Positions 24,559-33,830 of a DNA stretch of 64,000 nt are shown in pieces (the first letter of the stretch is position 1; every line of letters begins with the position of its first letter). Made by a program: the position numbers and the translations under genes. Source of the DNA: an uncultured Flavobacteriaceae bacterium (GTDB lineage: Bacteria; Bacteroidota; Bacteroidia; Flavobacteriales; Flavobacteriaceae); contig CANMSB010000008.1 of assembly GCA_947500445.1 (NCBI GenBank), positions 62,001 through 126,000 on the forward strand. Direction: 5' to 3'. Under the pieces are notes generated by a model, which did not search any database, had not been told where the DNA came from, and saw only the letters and a program-made list of their open reading frames with translations.

Positions 24559-26070
24559 CTACTTTATGTAAAGTCCCGTAAAATCCAGGGGCTCCACATC
24601 GGGTAGGGTAGCGTCATAGGTCGTTTCTATGGCTTTTAGAAACTCGCCGGCCAAAAGCCCATATCCTCTAGGGGACGGATGTATTCCATCTAGCGAAAAG
24701 CTTCCTCCAGTGGCATAAACACCGGTGAGCGAACTTCCATCGCTTAGGGTGATACCGGTACTGGCAACAGTATTTAAAATGGCATTGACATCTACAAATG
24801 CCAAACCGAATTGATTGGCCAAGTTCTCTATGGTCGTGTTATAACTCGCAAGGGCCGTGGCCACCGCTGTCTGTTCTTCCGGGGTCAGTACCCAGTTGTC
24901 GGCCAAGGGAACGGAAACACCATTAATGGAGGTCGGGTCGTTCGGGTCGGCCAATTCTCCTATGATTGTCTGGGATGTAAACACCAATAGGTCTTCTGCC
25001 GTCGCCTGTCGTATATTGATTAAAGCGGGATTAAAACTGGTCAAATCGGTAAGGTCTTCATCGATAATGACCACTGCATTTCCTTCTCCCGGGGCAAAAC
25101 TAATGGTGCGACGCGCAAGTTCTTCGGCGGAAATTGCACCACCCTGTTGCAATGCTGTCAACCCTGCATTATAGGCACCATAACCGCTAGCACTATTTAG
25201 AAAGCCCGCTGTGGCCTCATCCAAAGGTATTGGATTGTGCGGTACGGTGGTAAAAAACGGAATGGAGGTTACATCCGGTAAGTTGGACACTACGCCTTTG
25301 GCGCCATTCGCCGTTAAGGCTCCCAAAAGATTGGTATAAATCATTTCGAACAATCCGGGATCGGTAATGTCGTTACTTCCATAGGTCGTCGCATCCGGAT
25401 TTCCGGTTTGATCGACCCCTAAACCACCGCTGGTGGCATAACCTAGAATATCGTTGTTTCCGATCCATAAACTAAAAAAAGACGGGTTTTGCGCTACGGC
25501 ATCTCCTAATATGGTAGCGTTGGGTTCCGAGGCGAACCGTGCAAAATAAGGATTGGCGGCTCCTACAGGAACGCCCTGAACATTTCCATATCCCGGGGCT
25601 ACAAGGTGAAAGCTTTTGGCACCCGGTACACCCATATTATTGAAAGGCCCGCTTAAAACGTTTGAAATTTCGGTAGTGCCCGTTCCTTCGACCTGAACCG
25701 GTGCAGGGGAACCGGAGGCAAAAGATAGTATCAATCTGTTTCCGAGTATTTGGTTGCCGCCCAATGTAGCCCCTCCCAAATTATCGGCCATAAAAGGAAT
25801 TTCAAAGGAACCGCCACCAACTTCGGCAAAGGCGGTCGCCAGCATGTTGGGATAAGAGGCCGTTTGGCCGTCTACAAAAAGCGCATTGTCCGAAAAACCT
25901 GCGGTGAGGGAGTTGCCCAAAGCTACATAGTTGGAAAAATCTGCGGAACCTGCAGAAAAATTTTCCGGTACGGGTTCCGGTGGGGTAGTGGTTGCAGGGG
26001 GAGTGTCGTCATCGCTACAGGATGTCAAAAGAAATCCAAAAAATGCGAACAACAAGAAGAGTTTTTTCAT
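24559..26070 (-). CDS. SGNH/GDSL-family hydrolase lipoprotein
   Basis: The 503-residue protein has a lipoprotein signal (LLFAFFGFLLTSCSDDD; Cys18). The SGNH motifs are ALGNSLTAGFSD (nucleophile Ser in GNSL), SLWIGNNDILGYA (Asn block) and LDGIHPSPRGYGLLAGEF (Asp-His block). Bacteroidota members are surface or periplasmic esterase-like lipoproteins of unknown substrate. A long insertion between blocks III and V is acidic and glycine-rich. A good promoter precedes it and a terminator follows, so it is probably monocistronic. Confidence 0.9.
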   Translation of the reverse strand: MKKLFLLFAFFGFLLTSCSDDDTPPATTTPPEPVPENFSAGSADFSNYVALGNSLTAGFSDNALFVDGQTASYPNMLATAFAEVGGGSFEIPFMADNLGGATLGGNQILGNRLILSFASGSPAPVQVEGTGTTEISNVLSGPFNNMGVPGAKSFHLVAPGYGNVQGVPVGAANPYFARFASEPNATILGDAVAQNPSFFSLWIGNNDILGYATSGGLGVDQTGNPDATTYGSNDITDPGLFEMIYTNLLGALTANGAKGVVSNLPDVTSIPFFTTVPHNPIPLDEATAGFLNSASGYGAYNAGLTALQQGGAISAEELARRTISFAPGEGNAVVIIDEDLTDLTSFNPALINIRQATAEDLLVFTSQTIIGELADPNDPTSINGVSVPLADNWVLTPEEQTAVATALASYNTTIENLANQFGLAFVDVNAILNTVASTGITLSDGSSLTGVYATGGSFSLDGIHPSPRGYGLLAGEFLKAIETTYDATLPDVEPLDFTGLYIK

Positions 26071-26110
26071 CTTTTAAATATTGATTAAACGAGTTAGTTT
26101 ATGGTATTGT

Positions 26111-26140
26111 CAAATTTAGGTAAAATTATCATACGCTCAA
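26111..26140 (-). promoter_or_regulatory. Promoter of the GDSL lipoprotein gene
   Basis: Minus strand -7 box TAAATTTG (26111-26118) with a -33 TTG at 26138-26140, a 19-base spacer as in the Bacteroidota consensus, 41 bases upstream of ATG 26070. This is the most complete promoter match seen in the window. Confidence 0.7.
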
Positions 26141-26188
26141 GGATATGCCGTAAAAATTATGCATGCATAATAAATACCCCTTTTAAAT

Positions 26189-26959
26189 TTAGGATTCTAT
26201 AAAATGTTTGGTAATGGTAAAATACGCGTCAGGGTTTTCGGCATGCAGCCAGTGGCCCGTTTCGGGAATTGTTTTTACCGTGGCCAACGGAAAATGGCGG
26301 ACGATTTGGGGAGTATCCTTCGTATCGATATATTCACTATTGCCACCCCTTATAAACAAGGTCGGACCTTCAAAAATATCGGTGTTTCCTATGTTTTCCC
26401 CAACTTCGTTCATTCGCTCGCCAAGTACGTCCAAATTGATGCGTAGGGCAAAGCGATCTTTTTCGGCCCGGTACAGGTTTTTCAAGAGAAACAAACGGAT
26501 TCCGGGCTCCTCTATCTGTTCGGCCAATGCCGTTTCCGCTTCTTTTCGGGAACCTATCGCAGCCAAATCCAACGCTTTTAAAGCCGAAAGGATGCTGTTG
26601 TGGTGTGGTGGGTAAAACTTTGGCGCAATATCGGCCACAATAAGTTTTTTGGTCATTTCAGGATGGTCGCAAGCGAACTGCATGGCCGTTTTACCCCCCA
26701 TGGAGTGGCCCATAATAATGGCTTTGGAAAGTCCTTTTTCCCTCATGTATCGGTAAAGGTCATCGGACAGAACGTCGTAATTAAAGGTATCGGAGTGAAA
26801 ACTTCTTCCGTGGTTGCGTTGGTCCACCAAATGTACTTGTAGCCCATTTTCGGCATAGCGCCGGCCCAAGGTTTTCCAGTTGTCTGACATTCCTAAAAAA
26901 CCATGCAAAATGATCATCGGTTCTCCTTCTCCCAAAACAAGGGAATGTAACTGTTCCAT
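26189..26959 (-). CDS. Alpha/beta fold hydrolase, YbfF-like esterase
   Basis: This 256-residue protein has the oxyanion/HG motif IILHGFLGMSDNWKTLG, the motif LVDQRNHGRSFHS, nucleophile elbow MGHSMGGKTAMQFA and catalytic histidine in IPETGHWLHAENPD. These match the YbfF-like acyl-CoA thioesterase/esterase group. Its start codon overlaps the pdxJ stop by one base (TAATG), so the two are translationally coupled, a pairing common in Flavobacteriaceae. Confidence 0.88.
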   Translation of the reverse strand: MEQLHSLVLGEGEPMIILHGFLGMSDNWKTLGRRYAENGLQVHLVDQRNHGRSFHSDTFNYDVLSDDLYRYMREKGLSKAIIMGHSMGGKTAMQFACDHPEMTKKLIVADIAPKFYPPHHNSILSALKALDLAAIGSRKEAETALAEQIEEPGIRLFLLKNLYRAEKDRFALRINLDVLGERMNEVGENIGNTDIFEGPTLFIRGGNSEYIDTKDTPQIVRHFPLATVKTIPETGHWLHAENPDAYFTITKHFIES

Positions 26960-27672
26960 TAGCCTAATTTGTTTAGATACATGTTGACGACATTTTCAAG
27001 CCCCATATATAATGCTTCGCACACCAGGGCGTGCCCAATGGATACCTCCAACAAATGGGGTACACTGGTCTTAAAGTTTTTGATGTTTGCCAGGCTCAGA
27101 TCGTGCCCTGCATTTATGCCCAGTCCGTTCACGTGGGCAATTTTCGCAGCTTCGGCGAAAGGATCGGCCGCATTTTTGTTTCCAGCTTCGTAAGCTTTGG
27201 CGTAACTTTCGGTATAGAGTTCTATCCTGTCCGTACCGACTTTTGCAGCACCCTCGATCATGGTCCGGTCGGGATCTACAAAAATGGAGGTGCGTATTCC
27301 GGCATTTTTAAAAGTGCCTATCACATCGGTAAGAAAATCGGCGTGGACCACCGTGTCCCATCCTGCATTAGAGGTAATGGCGTCTACCGCATCGGGGACC
27401 AGGGTCACCTGTTCGGGACGTACTTCCAGTACCAGATCGATAAATTTTTTGATCGGATTTCCTTCAATATTAAACTCGGTAGTCACCACTTTTTTTAGGT
27501 CCCTTGCATCTTGGTAGCGGATATGGCGTTCATCGGGTCTTGGATGGATGGTGATGCCCTGGGCCCCAAAATCCTCGATGTCCTGGGCTACTTTCACCAC
27601 ATTGGGTACGTTCCCCCCGCGTGCATTTCGTAACGTGGCAATTTTGTTGATGTTAACACTCAATTTCGTCAT
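26959..27672 (-). CDS. pdxJ: Pyridoxine 5'-phosphate synthase
   Basis: From ATG 27672 the protein is 237 residues, the normal PdxJ length; the open frame further upstream is not coding, since a promoter box sits at 27701-27708. Signatures: [74 protein letters not shown]. PdxJ condenses 3-amino-1-hydroxyacetone phosphate and deoxyxylulose 5-phosphate to pyridoxine 5'-phosphate. It is divergent from the CBS-nadK operon. Confidence 0.97.
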   Translation of the reverse strand: MTKLSVNINKIATLRNARGGNVPNVVKVAQDIEDFGAQGITIHPRPDERHIRYQDARDLKKVVTTEFNIEGNPIKKFIDLVLEVRPEQVTLVPDAVDAITSNAGWDTVVHADFLTDVIGTFKNAGIRTSIFVDPDRTMIEGAAKVGTDRIELYTESYAKAYEAGNKNAADPFAEAAKIAHVNGLGINAGHDLSLANIKNFKTSVPHLLEVSIGHALVCEALYMGLENVVNMYLNKLG

Positions 27673-27700
27673 AGGATGCGCCGATAAAAGATTAGAAAAG

Positions 27701-27708
27701 CAAAAATA
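27701..27708 (-). promoter_or_regulatory. -7 promoter box of pdxJ
   Basis: Minus strand TATTTTTG, an exact TAnnTTTG match 29 bases upstream of ATG 27672. It supports that start over a longer frame. Confidence 0.6.
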
Positions 27709-28003
27709 CGAATTAGGGGCAAGCCTACCTTGGTCAAGGGCGTCCAAATAAGGTCGCCCTTTTGGTTGTACATTTTCAGTATAGGAAAATGGAAAACATT
27801 CCAAACTACCCACATTTACGGAAGCTTTCTAGTGATAACTGTAAAAGTACGAGGTATCAATGCTCGATTTTTTAGCTTTTCCTTGATCTGGCCATACCGA
27901 AGTGGTCCGGGCCTTCCCCAAAAGTGGATTCATGGAGCTTTTCGGGAAGTACACATAATGCACGGTAGAATTTTTATTAGTATTTTGCGTTCTTATAAAC
28001 GTT

Positions 28004-28660
28004 ATGCAGATCCAATCCCATATCATATCCAACATTCCCGTTTTTCAAATTGACGACCCGTTGAAGGAGGTTATCGCGTTTTTTGGCGATAGTACCTATT
28101 CCCATGTATCGGTAGTAGAGAACGGGCAGTTTTTGGGTGTGCTCAACGAAAGTGACCTGGAGAATTTTGAAGCGGATAAAACAATCGAGGATTTCCGATA
28201 CATTTTGGAAGGCTTTTTTGTGAGCAAGACCACTTCGTGGTTGGATGTGTTGGAGGCCTTTGCAAGAAACGAGGCCAATTTATTACCGGTAGTTTCCGAA
28301 AAGGGTACCGTGTTGGGGTATTATGATCTTACTGACGTCATCGGGGTGTTTATCGACACGCCTTTTTTTACCGAGCCGGGCGGTATTATTGTGGTCGCCA
28401 CGGGAATAAAGGACTATTCGTTCAGTGAGCTCGCCCAGATTGTGGAAAGCAACAACACCCGTTTGATCGGCGGTTTCATTACCGATCTCAGAAACGATGT
28501 GGTACAGGTAACGTTAAAGGTAGGGACTTCCAATTTGAACGAGATTATACAGACTTTACGTCGGTACAATTACAATATTCTTTTTGGTAATGATGACGAC
28601 CAATTCCTTGAAGATTTGAAGCAGCGTTCCGATTATTTGGACAAATACCTAAATGTATAG
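28004..28660 (+). CDS. CBS domain protein
   Basis: This 218-residue protein has a CBS pair in residues 1-120 (STYSHVSVVENGQFLGVLNE; ANLLPVVSEKGTVLGYYD) followed by an ACT-like region (residues about 130-200, TGIKDYSFSELAQIVESNN). The arrangement suggests binding of an adenosine nucleotide and regulation of a partner. It ends 2 bases before nadK, so a link to NAD(P) metabolism is plausible but unproven. This CBS-nadK pair, divergent from pdxJ, recurs in Flavobacteriaceae. Confidence 0.88.
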   Translation: MQIQSHIISNIPVFQIDDPLKEVIAFFGDSTYSHVSVVENGQFLGVLNESDLENFEADKTIEDFRYILEGFFVSKTTSWLDVLEAFARNEANLLPVVSEKGTVLGYYDLTDVIGVFIDTPFFTEPGGIIVVATGIKDYSFSELAQIVESNNTRLIGGFITDLRNDVVQVTLKVGTSNLNEIIQTLRRYNYNILFGNDDDQFLEDLKQRSDYLDKYLNV

Positions 28661-28662
28661 CA

Positions 28663-29544
28663 ATGAAGGTCGCCATATTCGGTCAAACCTATCAAGAAAG
28701 TATCATTGATTATGTTGCGGAACTGCTGGAAGAAATCAAGAAAATTTCGGGGCAGATCCGTATCGAGACCGCCTTTGCAGAATTTTTGAGCACCGCTATA
28801 CCTACAGCGGACTATGGCCGATTTTCCTTAAAAAGTGGATTGGATTCCAGCGTTGATCTTTTTGTAAGTTTTGGTGGCGATGGAACCATGCTGCGGGCAG
28901 CGACCTATGTTCGTGATCTGGGCATACCTTTGGTGGGGGTGAATACGGGACGCCTTGGATTTCTTTCCACCTTCCAAAAAGAGGATGTGCGTAAAGTGAT
29001 CCAAGAATTTAAGGCGGGCGCGTATCGTGAAGAGGAACGCAGTTTGGTGGAGGTGGTATCCGACACTCCGATACCGGAATTCGAATCCATGCACTTTGCC
29101 CTAAATGAAATAACGGTGAGCCGTAAGGACACCACCTCTATGATCAGCGTAGAGACCTATTTGAACGATGAGTACCTCACCTCGTATTGGGCAGATGGCC
29201 TTATCATTGCCACCCCTACGGGGTCTACGGGCTATTCCTTAAGTTGTGGCGGGCCAGTGATCGTTCCCTCTGCAAAGTCGTTGGTGCTTACGCCTATAGC
29301 GCCCCATAATCTCAATGCCAGGCCCTTGGTCGTTTCCGACGATACCGTGATCCGTTTAAAAGTTTCCGGAAGGGAAGAAAATCATCTGGTCTCCTTGGAT
29401 TCCCGTATCGCTTCTTTGGAAAATGGCAGGGAAATTATCGTACGAAAAGCCCCGTTTTCCGTAATTATGATCGAATATACCTCTGAGAGCTTTCTCAAAA
29501 CACTTCGCAATAAACTGTTATGGGGCGAAGACCGTCGGAATTGA
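28663..29544 (+). CDS. nadK: NAD kinase
   Basis: The 293-residue enzyme has the GGDGTML motif in LFVSFGGDGTMLRAA (catalytic Asp) and the NAD-binding segment TPTGSTGYSLSCGGPV. It phosphorylates NAD to NADP in the cytoplasm. It is the second gene of an operon that then runs through the DUF6089 gene and uppS to bamA. Confidence 0.96.
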   Translation: MKVAIFGQTYQESIIDYVAELLEEIKKISGQIRIETAFAEFLSTAIPTADYGRFSLKSGLDSSVDLFVSFGGDGTMLRAATYVRDLGIPLVGVNTGRLGFLSTFQKEDVRKVIQEFKAGAYREEERSLVEVVSDTPIPEFESMHFALNEITVSRKDTTSMISVETYLNDEYLTSYWADGLIIATPTGSTGYSLSCGGPVIVPSAKSLVLTPIAPHNLNARPLVVSDDTVIRLKVSGREENHLVSLDSRIASLENGREIIVRKAPFSVIMIEYTSESFLKTLRNKLLWGEDRRN

Positions 29545-29660
29545 CCCCATTAAAAACAATAAATAGAGGTAATCACTGTTTATCAAGATAGAATAGTATC
29601 GATTGTCGCTTTTATGATACCCTTACGGACAATCCTTTTATTTGAAAACGTATTAACGCA

Positions 29661-30359
29661 ATGAAAAGATTCTTATACTGCATCATCGCTTTTATGACCG
29701 TTCAGGCCAGTGCTCAAACGTACGAGATAGGGCTATTTGCGGGAGGGGCAAATAACATAGGGGATGTCGGGCGTACCAACTATATATTGCCTTCCGATAT
29801 TGCGTTGGGCGGTGTTTTTAAGTGGAACAAGAGCAAACGCTATGCATGGCGGGCCAGTATGCTATATGGGAAATTTACGGCGGACGATACCAAATCGGAT
29901 ATTCCCGCACGGCAGCAGCGCGGTTTCGTGGCCGATAATTCCATTTTAGAGGCTTCGGTCGGACTGGAGTTTAATTTTGTGGACTACAACTTACATAAGT
30001 TGGGACCGGCTTTCACGCCATACCTATATACAGGGCTCACCTATTTTAGGTATGACTATAATTATTTTGATCTGGGCCAGTTCCAAAACGCGAACCAAAA
30101 AGACGGTTCCTTTGCCATTCCAATGACCGTTGGTGCAAAAATGCGGATCAACCAATTTCTTATCTTAGGCGCCGAAATCGGTGCAAGATATACCTTCACC
30201 GATAACTTGGATGGTAGCAATCCCGAGAAATTGACCGTAGCACAACAGTTCGACACCGTAATATTCGGTAACATTAATAGCGATGATTGGTACGTATTTT
30301 CAGGATTTACCTTAACTTACACCTTCGGTAGAAAGCCGTGTATGGATTGTTTCGAGTAA
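29661..30359 (+). CDS. DUF6089 family outer membrane protein
   Basis: The 232-residue protein has a signal peptide (MKRFLYCIIAFMTVQASAQ) and a small beta-barrel pattern: YEIGLFAGGANNIGDVGRTN near the start, then alternating aromatic strands ending FSGFTLTYTFGRKPCMDCFE. DUF6089 proteins sit in this operon in many Flavobacteriia, directly before uppS and bamA. The location suggests a role in outer-membrane biogenesis, but none has been established as far as I know. Confidence 0.85.
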   Translation: MKRFLYCIIAFMTVQASAQTYEIGLFAGGANNIGDVGRTNYILPSDIALGGVFKWNKSKRYAWRASMLYGKFTADDTKSDIPARQQRGFVADNSILEASVGLEFNFVDYNLHKLGPAFTPYLYTGLTYFRYDYNYFDLGQFQNANQKDGSFAIPMTVGAKMRINQFLILGAEIGARYTFTDNLDGSNPEKLTVAQQFDTVIFGNINSDDWYVFSGFTLTYTFGRKPCMDCFE

Positions 30360-30366
30360 TTGCCCT

Positions 30367-31107
30367 ATGAATACCATTGAAGATATTTCATCCCACAATT
30401 TACCGCAGCACATCGCAATTATAATGGATGGTAATGGCCGGTGGGCCAAACAGAAGGGAAGGCTTCGCGTATTTGGTCATGAAAACGGGGTTGCCACCGT
30501 ACGTAGGACCGTAGAGGACTGTGTCAAGATAGGCATATCCTATCTTACCTTATATACTTTTTCAACAGAAAATTGGAAACGCCCCAAACTGGAGGTCGAC
30601 ACGCTAATGCGACTGCTCGTTTCATCCTTAAAAAAGGAATTGGCAACGTTTCAGGAAAACAATGTAAAACTTAATACTATTGGCGACATTTCCTCTTTGC
30701 CAAAAAGGGCCAACAAAGAACTTTTGGAGGTCATGGAAAAAACAAAGGACAACGACGGGATGACCCTAACTTTGGCCCTTAGCTACGGCGCTAGGGAAGA
30801 GCTTAAAAACGCCGTTAAAACCATCGCTTCCAAAGTTAAAAATAATATAATTTCTCCCGAAAATATTGATGAAACCATTATTAATACTCATCTTTACACG
30901 CATGATTTGCCAGATGTAGACCTGCTGATACGAACCAGCGGGGAACATCGGATCAGTAATTTTTTACTTTGGCAGATAGCATACGCGGAATTATATTTTA
31001 TTGACGTATTTTGGCCCGATTTTAGTGAGCATCATTTGGTAGGTGCAATAAAAAATTACCAAAATAGAGAACGAAGATTTGGAAAAACTAGCGAACAACT
31101 CATCTAA
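30367..31107 (+). CDS. uppS: Undecaprenyl diphosphate synthase (isoprenyl transferase)
   Basis: This 246-residue cis-prenyltransferase has the catalytic Asp21 in AIIMDGNGRWAKQKG, the conserved GHENGV and YTFSTENWKRP segments, and the C-terminal LLIRTSGEHRISNFLLWQ and AELYFIDVFWPDF. It makes the lipid carrier for peptidoglycan and O-antigen. Its 3' end overlaps the start of the bamA frame by 29 bases. Confidence 0.97.
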   Translation: MNTIEDISSHNLPQHIAIIMDGNGRWAKQKGRLRVFGHENGVATVRRTVEDCVKIGISYLTLYTFSTENWKRPKLEVDTLMRLLVSSLKKELATFQENNVKLNTIGDISSLPKRANKELLEVMEKTKDNDGMTLTLALSYGAREELKNAVKTIASKVKNNIISPENIDETIINTHLYTHDLPDVDLLIRTSGEHRISNFLLWQIAYAELYFIDVFWPDFSEHHLVGAIKNYQNRERRFGKTSEQLI

Positions 31108-33730
31108 CGGTGCGAAAAGATTCTCGCCGCTACAACTCACATTAACCTTTCTACTCCTCTTTAACTCCCTTCTTATCCTTGCACAGGATGGCTATCAAGA
31201 CGGGAAAAAATACATTCTTGGTGGTTTGGAGGTCACAGGGCTCCAAAGCTATAACGAACAAACCGTAAAAACGTATACCGGCCTTCGCGTGGGCCAACCA
31301 ATAACCATACCCGGGGAAAAGATCAGTGAGGTGATCAACAAACTTTGGGGGCTCGAACTGTTTACCGATATCAGTTTCTACATCAATAACATTGAAGGTG
31401 AAAAGGTGTTTCTTGAACTTAATATTAAGGAAAGACCAACGCTGACCGATGTTACGGTTTATGGGGTCAAGAAAAGGAAGATTCAGGATATTTTAGACGA
31501 TACCGATTTAAAAAAGGGAAAGAAAATTACCGAAAGCCTTATCTCCAACACCAAAAATTTCCTAGAGAACAAATATAAAAAGCAAGGATACCTAAATGCA
31601 AAAGCTACCATTGCTACGGCAAAGGATACCTCGGAGACCAATGCCGAAACCATGGTCATCAATATCAAAAAAGGGGACAAGGTAAAGATCAGGAACTTTA
31701 TTTTGGACGGGAACAAGCAGCTCAAAAAGAGAAAGCTGCTTTCCGCCATGAAAAAAACCAAGGAAAAACGCTTTGGTCGTTTTTGGAAGAAGTCCAAGTA
31801 TATCGAGGACGAATATGAAAACGATTTGGATCTTTTTATAGACAAGTATGCCGAGAACGGTTTTCGCGACGCGCGGATCATTTCCGATTCCATTATAAAG
31901 GTCAACGAGAATAATATCGATATTTTACTCAAGCTCGAAGAGGGGAACAAATATTATTTCGGGGACATCGATTTTGTCGGTAATACCGTTTACGGGGACC
32001 GACAGCTACAACGTGTCCTAGGTATCAAAAAGGGCGATGTTTACAATGGGGTCGCCCTGAGGGAACGCATACAGGACGACAGTAAGCCCGATGCCCAGGA
32101 TATCATTAGCCTATACCAGAACTATGGCTATCTTTTTTCCAGTATCAATCCGGTAGAAATTTCGGCCCAAAACGATACCATCAATTTTGAAATACGGATC
32201 ATTGAGGGGAAAGAGACCTTTCTGGACCATGTTACCGTAAACGGAAACGACCGTACCAATGATCATGTTATCTTTCGCGAACTGCGCACCCGACCAGGAC
32301 AAAAATATAGCAAGGCCGATATCATTCGTACCATACGCGAGCTACAACAACTCGGCTTTTTTGATGCGGAACAGATTCAGCCCGATATCGAAAATCCCGA
32401 TCCCAATGCCGGTACGGTAGACGTAAACTATAATCTAGTGGAGTCGGGTTCCAGCCAGATCGAACTCCAAGGTGGTTACGGTGGCGGTGGTTTTATCGGT
32501 ACGCTCGGACTATCGTTCAACAACTTTTCCATTGGTAATATTTTCAATAAGGAAGAATACAAGCCGGTTCCCATGGGAGACGGGCAAACCTTTGCTTTGC
32601 GTTTGCAGGCCAGTAGGACCTTTAGGGTATACAGCCTTAATTTTGCGGAACCCTGGTTGGGGGGAAGAAAACCGGTTCGGTTCAACCTTAGTTTTTCAAG
32701 AACGCAACAGTTTGGTGTAACCCGCGACAGTAGGGGGCGTTTCCAACCTAACAAGGACCAACAGTTCTCCATTACGGGGGTTTCTGCCGGTTTGGCGAAA
32801 AGGGTACAATGGCCGGACGACTTTTTTACGGTCTCCCACTCGCTAGGATATCAGTTGTACAATTTTAAGGACTACGATCTTGGGCTGTTCAATTTCGGCG
32901 ACGGTTCGGTGAACTCCTTTACCTATACCTTGGGTATTTCCAGAAATGCCATTGCAGGGGGACGTATTTATCCTAGGGGAGGTTCAAACTTTGAAATTAC
33001 CGCTAAGCTCACCCCGCCCTATTCGCTTTTTAGCAACAAGGATTTTAAGGAGATACGGGAGCAGAGCGACGACTTGCTCGAACAACTCAGTCCTTTGGAC
33101 TTGAACGACCCTTTGCGTGCAGAACTCGGCGATCAGCGCGAAGTGCTGGAAGAGCAACGTTTCAAATGGTTGGAGTACTATAAAATAAAGTTTAAGGGCG
33201 ACTGGTTTACCACCCTGGCCGGTAGTGCCGATCATTCCCTAGTGCTTCGCGCCAATGCGGAACTCGGTTTTCTGGGGAGTTACAATACCAATATCGGTAA
33301 TGTTCCCTTTGAGCGTTTCTTTGTAGGAGGTACGGGGCTTGGTAACTTTACTCTCGATGGTAGGGATATCGTACAGCTTCGGGGCTATGACGAGCAGACG
33401 CTCACTCCGCTGAACCCTTTGACGGGAAGGTCCGAAGGGGGCGTAGTCTTCAATAAATATTCCCTGGAATTACGGTACCCACTTACTTTAAAGCCGTCTG
33501 CTTCTATTTACGGACTTACTTTTTTAGAAGGAGGAAACGCCTTCAACAATTTTCAGGACTTTAATCCGTTTGAAATACGACGATCGGCCGGAGTGGGGCT
33601 GCGCATATTTATGCCGGCGTTTGGACTTTTGGGAATTGATTTTGGATACGGATTTGATTCCGATTATGTTAATCCCAATGGAGGACCGAGCGGTTGGCAA
33701 ACACACTTCATTATTGGCCAACAATTTTAA
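31079..33730 (+). CDS. bamA: Outer membrane protein assembly factor BamA
   Basis: The frame encodes 883 residues: a signal region (LTLTFLLLFNSLLILAQ), five POTRA-like repeats in residues about 40-420 (GLEVTGLQSYNEQTVKTYTG; VTVNGNDRTNDHVIFREL), and a C-terminal barrel ending GWQTHFIIGQQF. The conserved loop-6 motif region is VQLRGYD (residues about 765-771). BamA inserts beta-barrel proteins into the outer membrane. There is no ATG at the front: the frame opens after a stop at 31049 and the first plausible start is TTG 31079, inside the uppS end, so translation is probably coupled to uppS. Confidence 0.95.
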   Translation: MEKLANNSSNGAKRFSPLQLTLTFLLLFNSLLILAQDGYQDGKKYILGGLEVTGLQSYNEQTVKTYTGLRVGQPITIPGEKISEVINKLWGLELFTDISFYINNIEGEKVFLELNIKERPTLTDVTVYGVKKRKIQDILDDTDLKKGKKITESLISNTKNFLENKYKKQGYLNAKATIATAKDTSETNAETMVINIKKGDKVKIRNFILDGNKQLKKRKLLSAMKKTKEKRFGRFWKKSKYIEDEYENDLDLFIDKYAENGFRDARIISDSIIKVNENNIDILLKLEEGNKYYFGDIDFVGNTVYGDRQLQRVLGIKKGDVYNGVALRERIQDDSKPDAQDIISLYQNYGYLFSSINPVEISAQNDTINFEIRIIEGKETFLDHVTVNGNDRTNDHVIFRELRTRPGQKYSKADIIRTIRELQQLGFFDAEQIQPDIENPDPNAGTVDVNYNLVESGSSQIELQGGYGGGGFIGTLGLSFNNFSIGNIFNKEEYKPVPMGDGQTFALRLQASRTFRVYSLNFAEPWLGGRKPVRFNLSFSRTQQFGVTRDSRGRFQPNKDQQFSITGVSAGLAKRVQWPDDFFTVSHSLGYQLYNFKDYDLGLFNFGDGSVNSFTYTLGISRNAIAGGRIYPRGGSNFEITAKLTPPYSLFSNKDFKEIREQSDDLLEQLSPLDLNDPLRAELGDQREVLEEQRFKWLEYYKIKFKGDWFTTLAGSADHSLVLRANAELGFLGSYNTNIGNVPFERFFVGGTGLGNFTLDGRDIVQLRGYDEQTLTPLNPLTGRSEGGVVFNKYSLELRYPLTLKPSASIYGLTFLEGGNAFNNFQDFNPFEIRRSAGVGLRIFMPAFGLLGIDFGYGFDSDYVNPNGGPSGWQTHFIIGQQF

Positions 33731-33787
33731 AAACAAAAAATTGGATCGCTTTATCAAGTGCTAACTGTTTCATTTTAAAATATTTGG

Positions 33788-33795
33788 TATTTTTG
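33788..33795 (+). promoter_or_regulatory. -7 promoter box of the first ompH
   Basis: TATTTTTG is an exact TAnnTTTG match 36 bases before ATG 33831, suggesting that ompH can be transcribed apart from bamA. Confidence 0.55.
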
Positions 33796-33830
33796 GCACG
33801 ATATTTTCTATGGTATTAAATGAAATTCAA

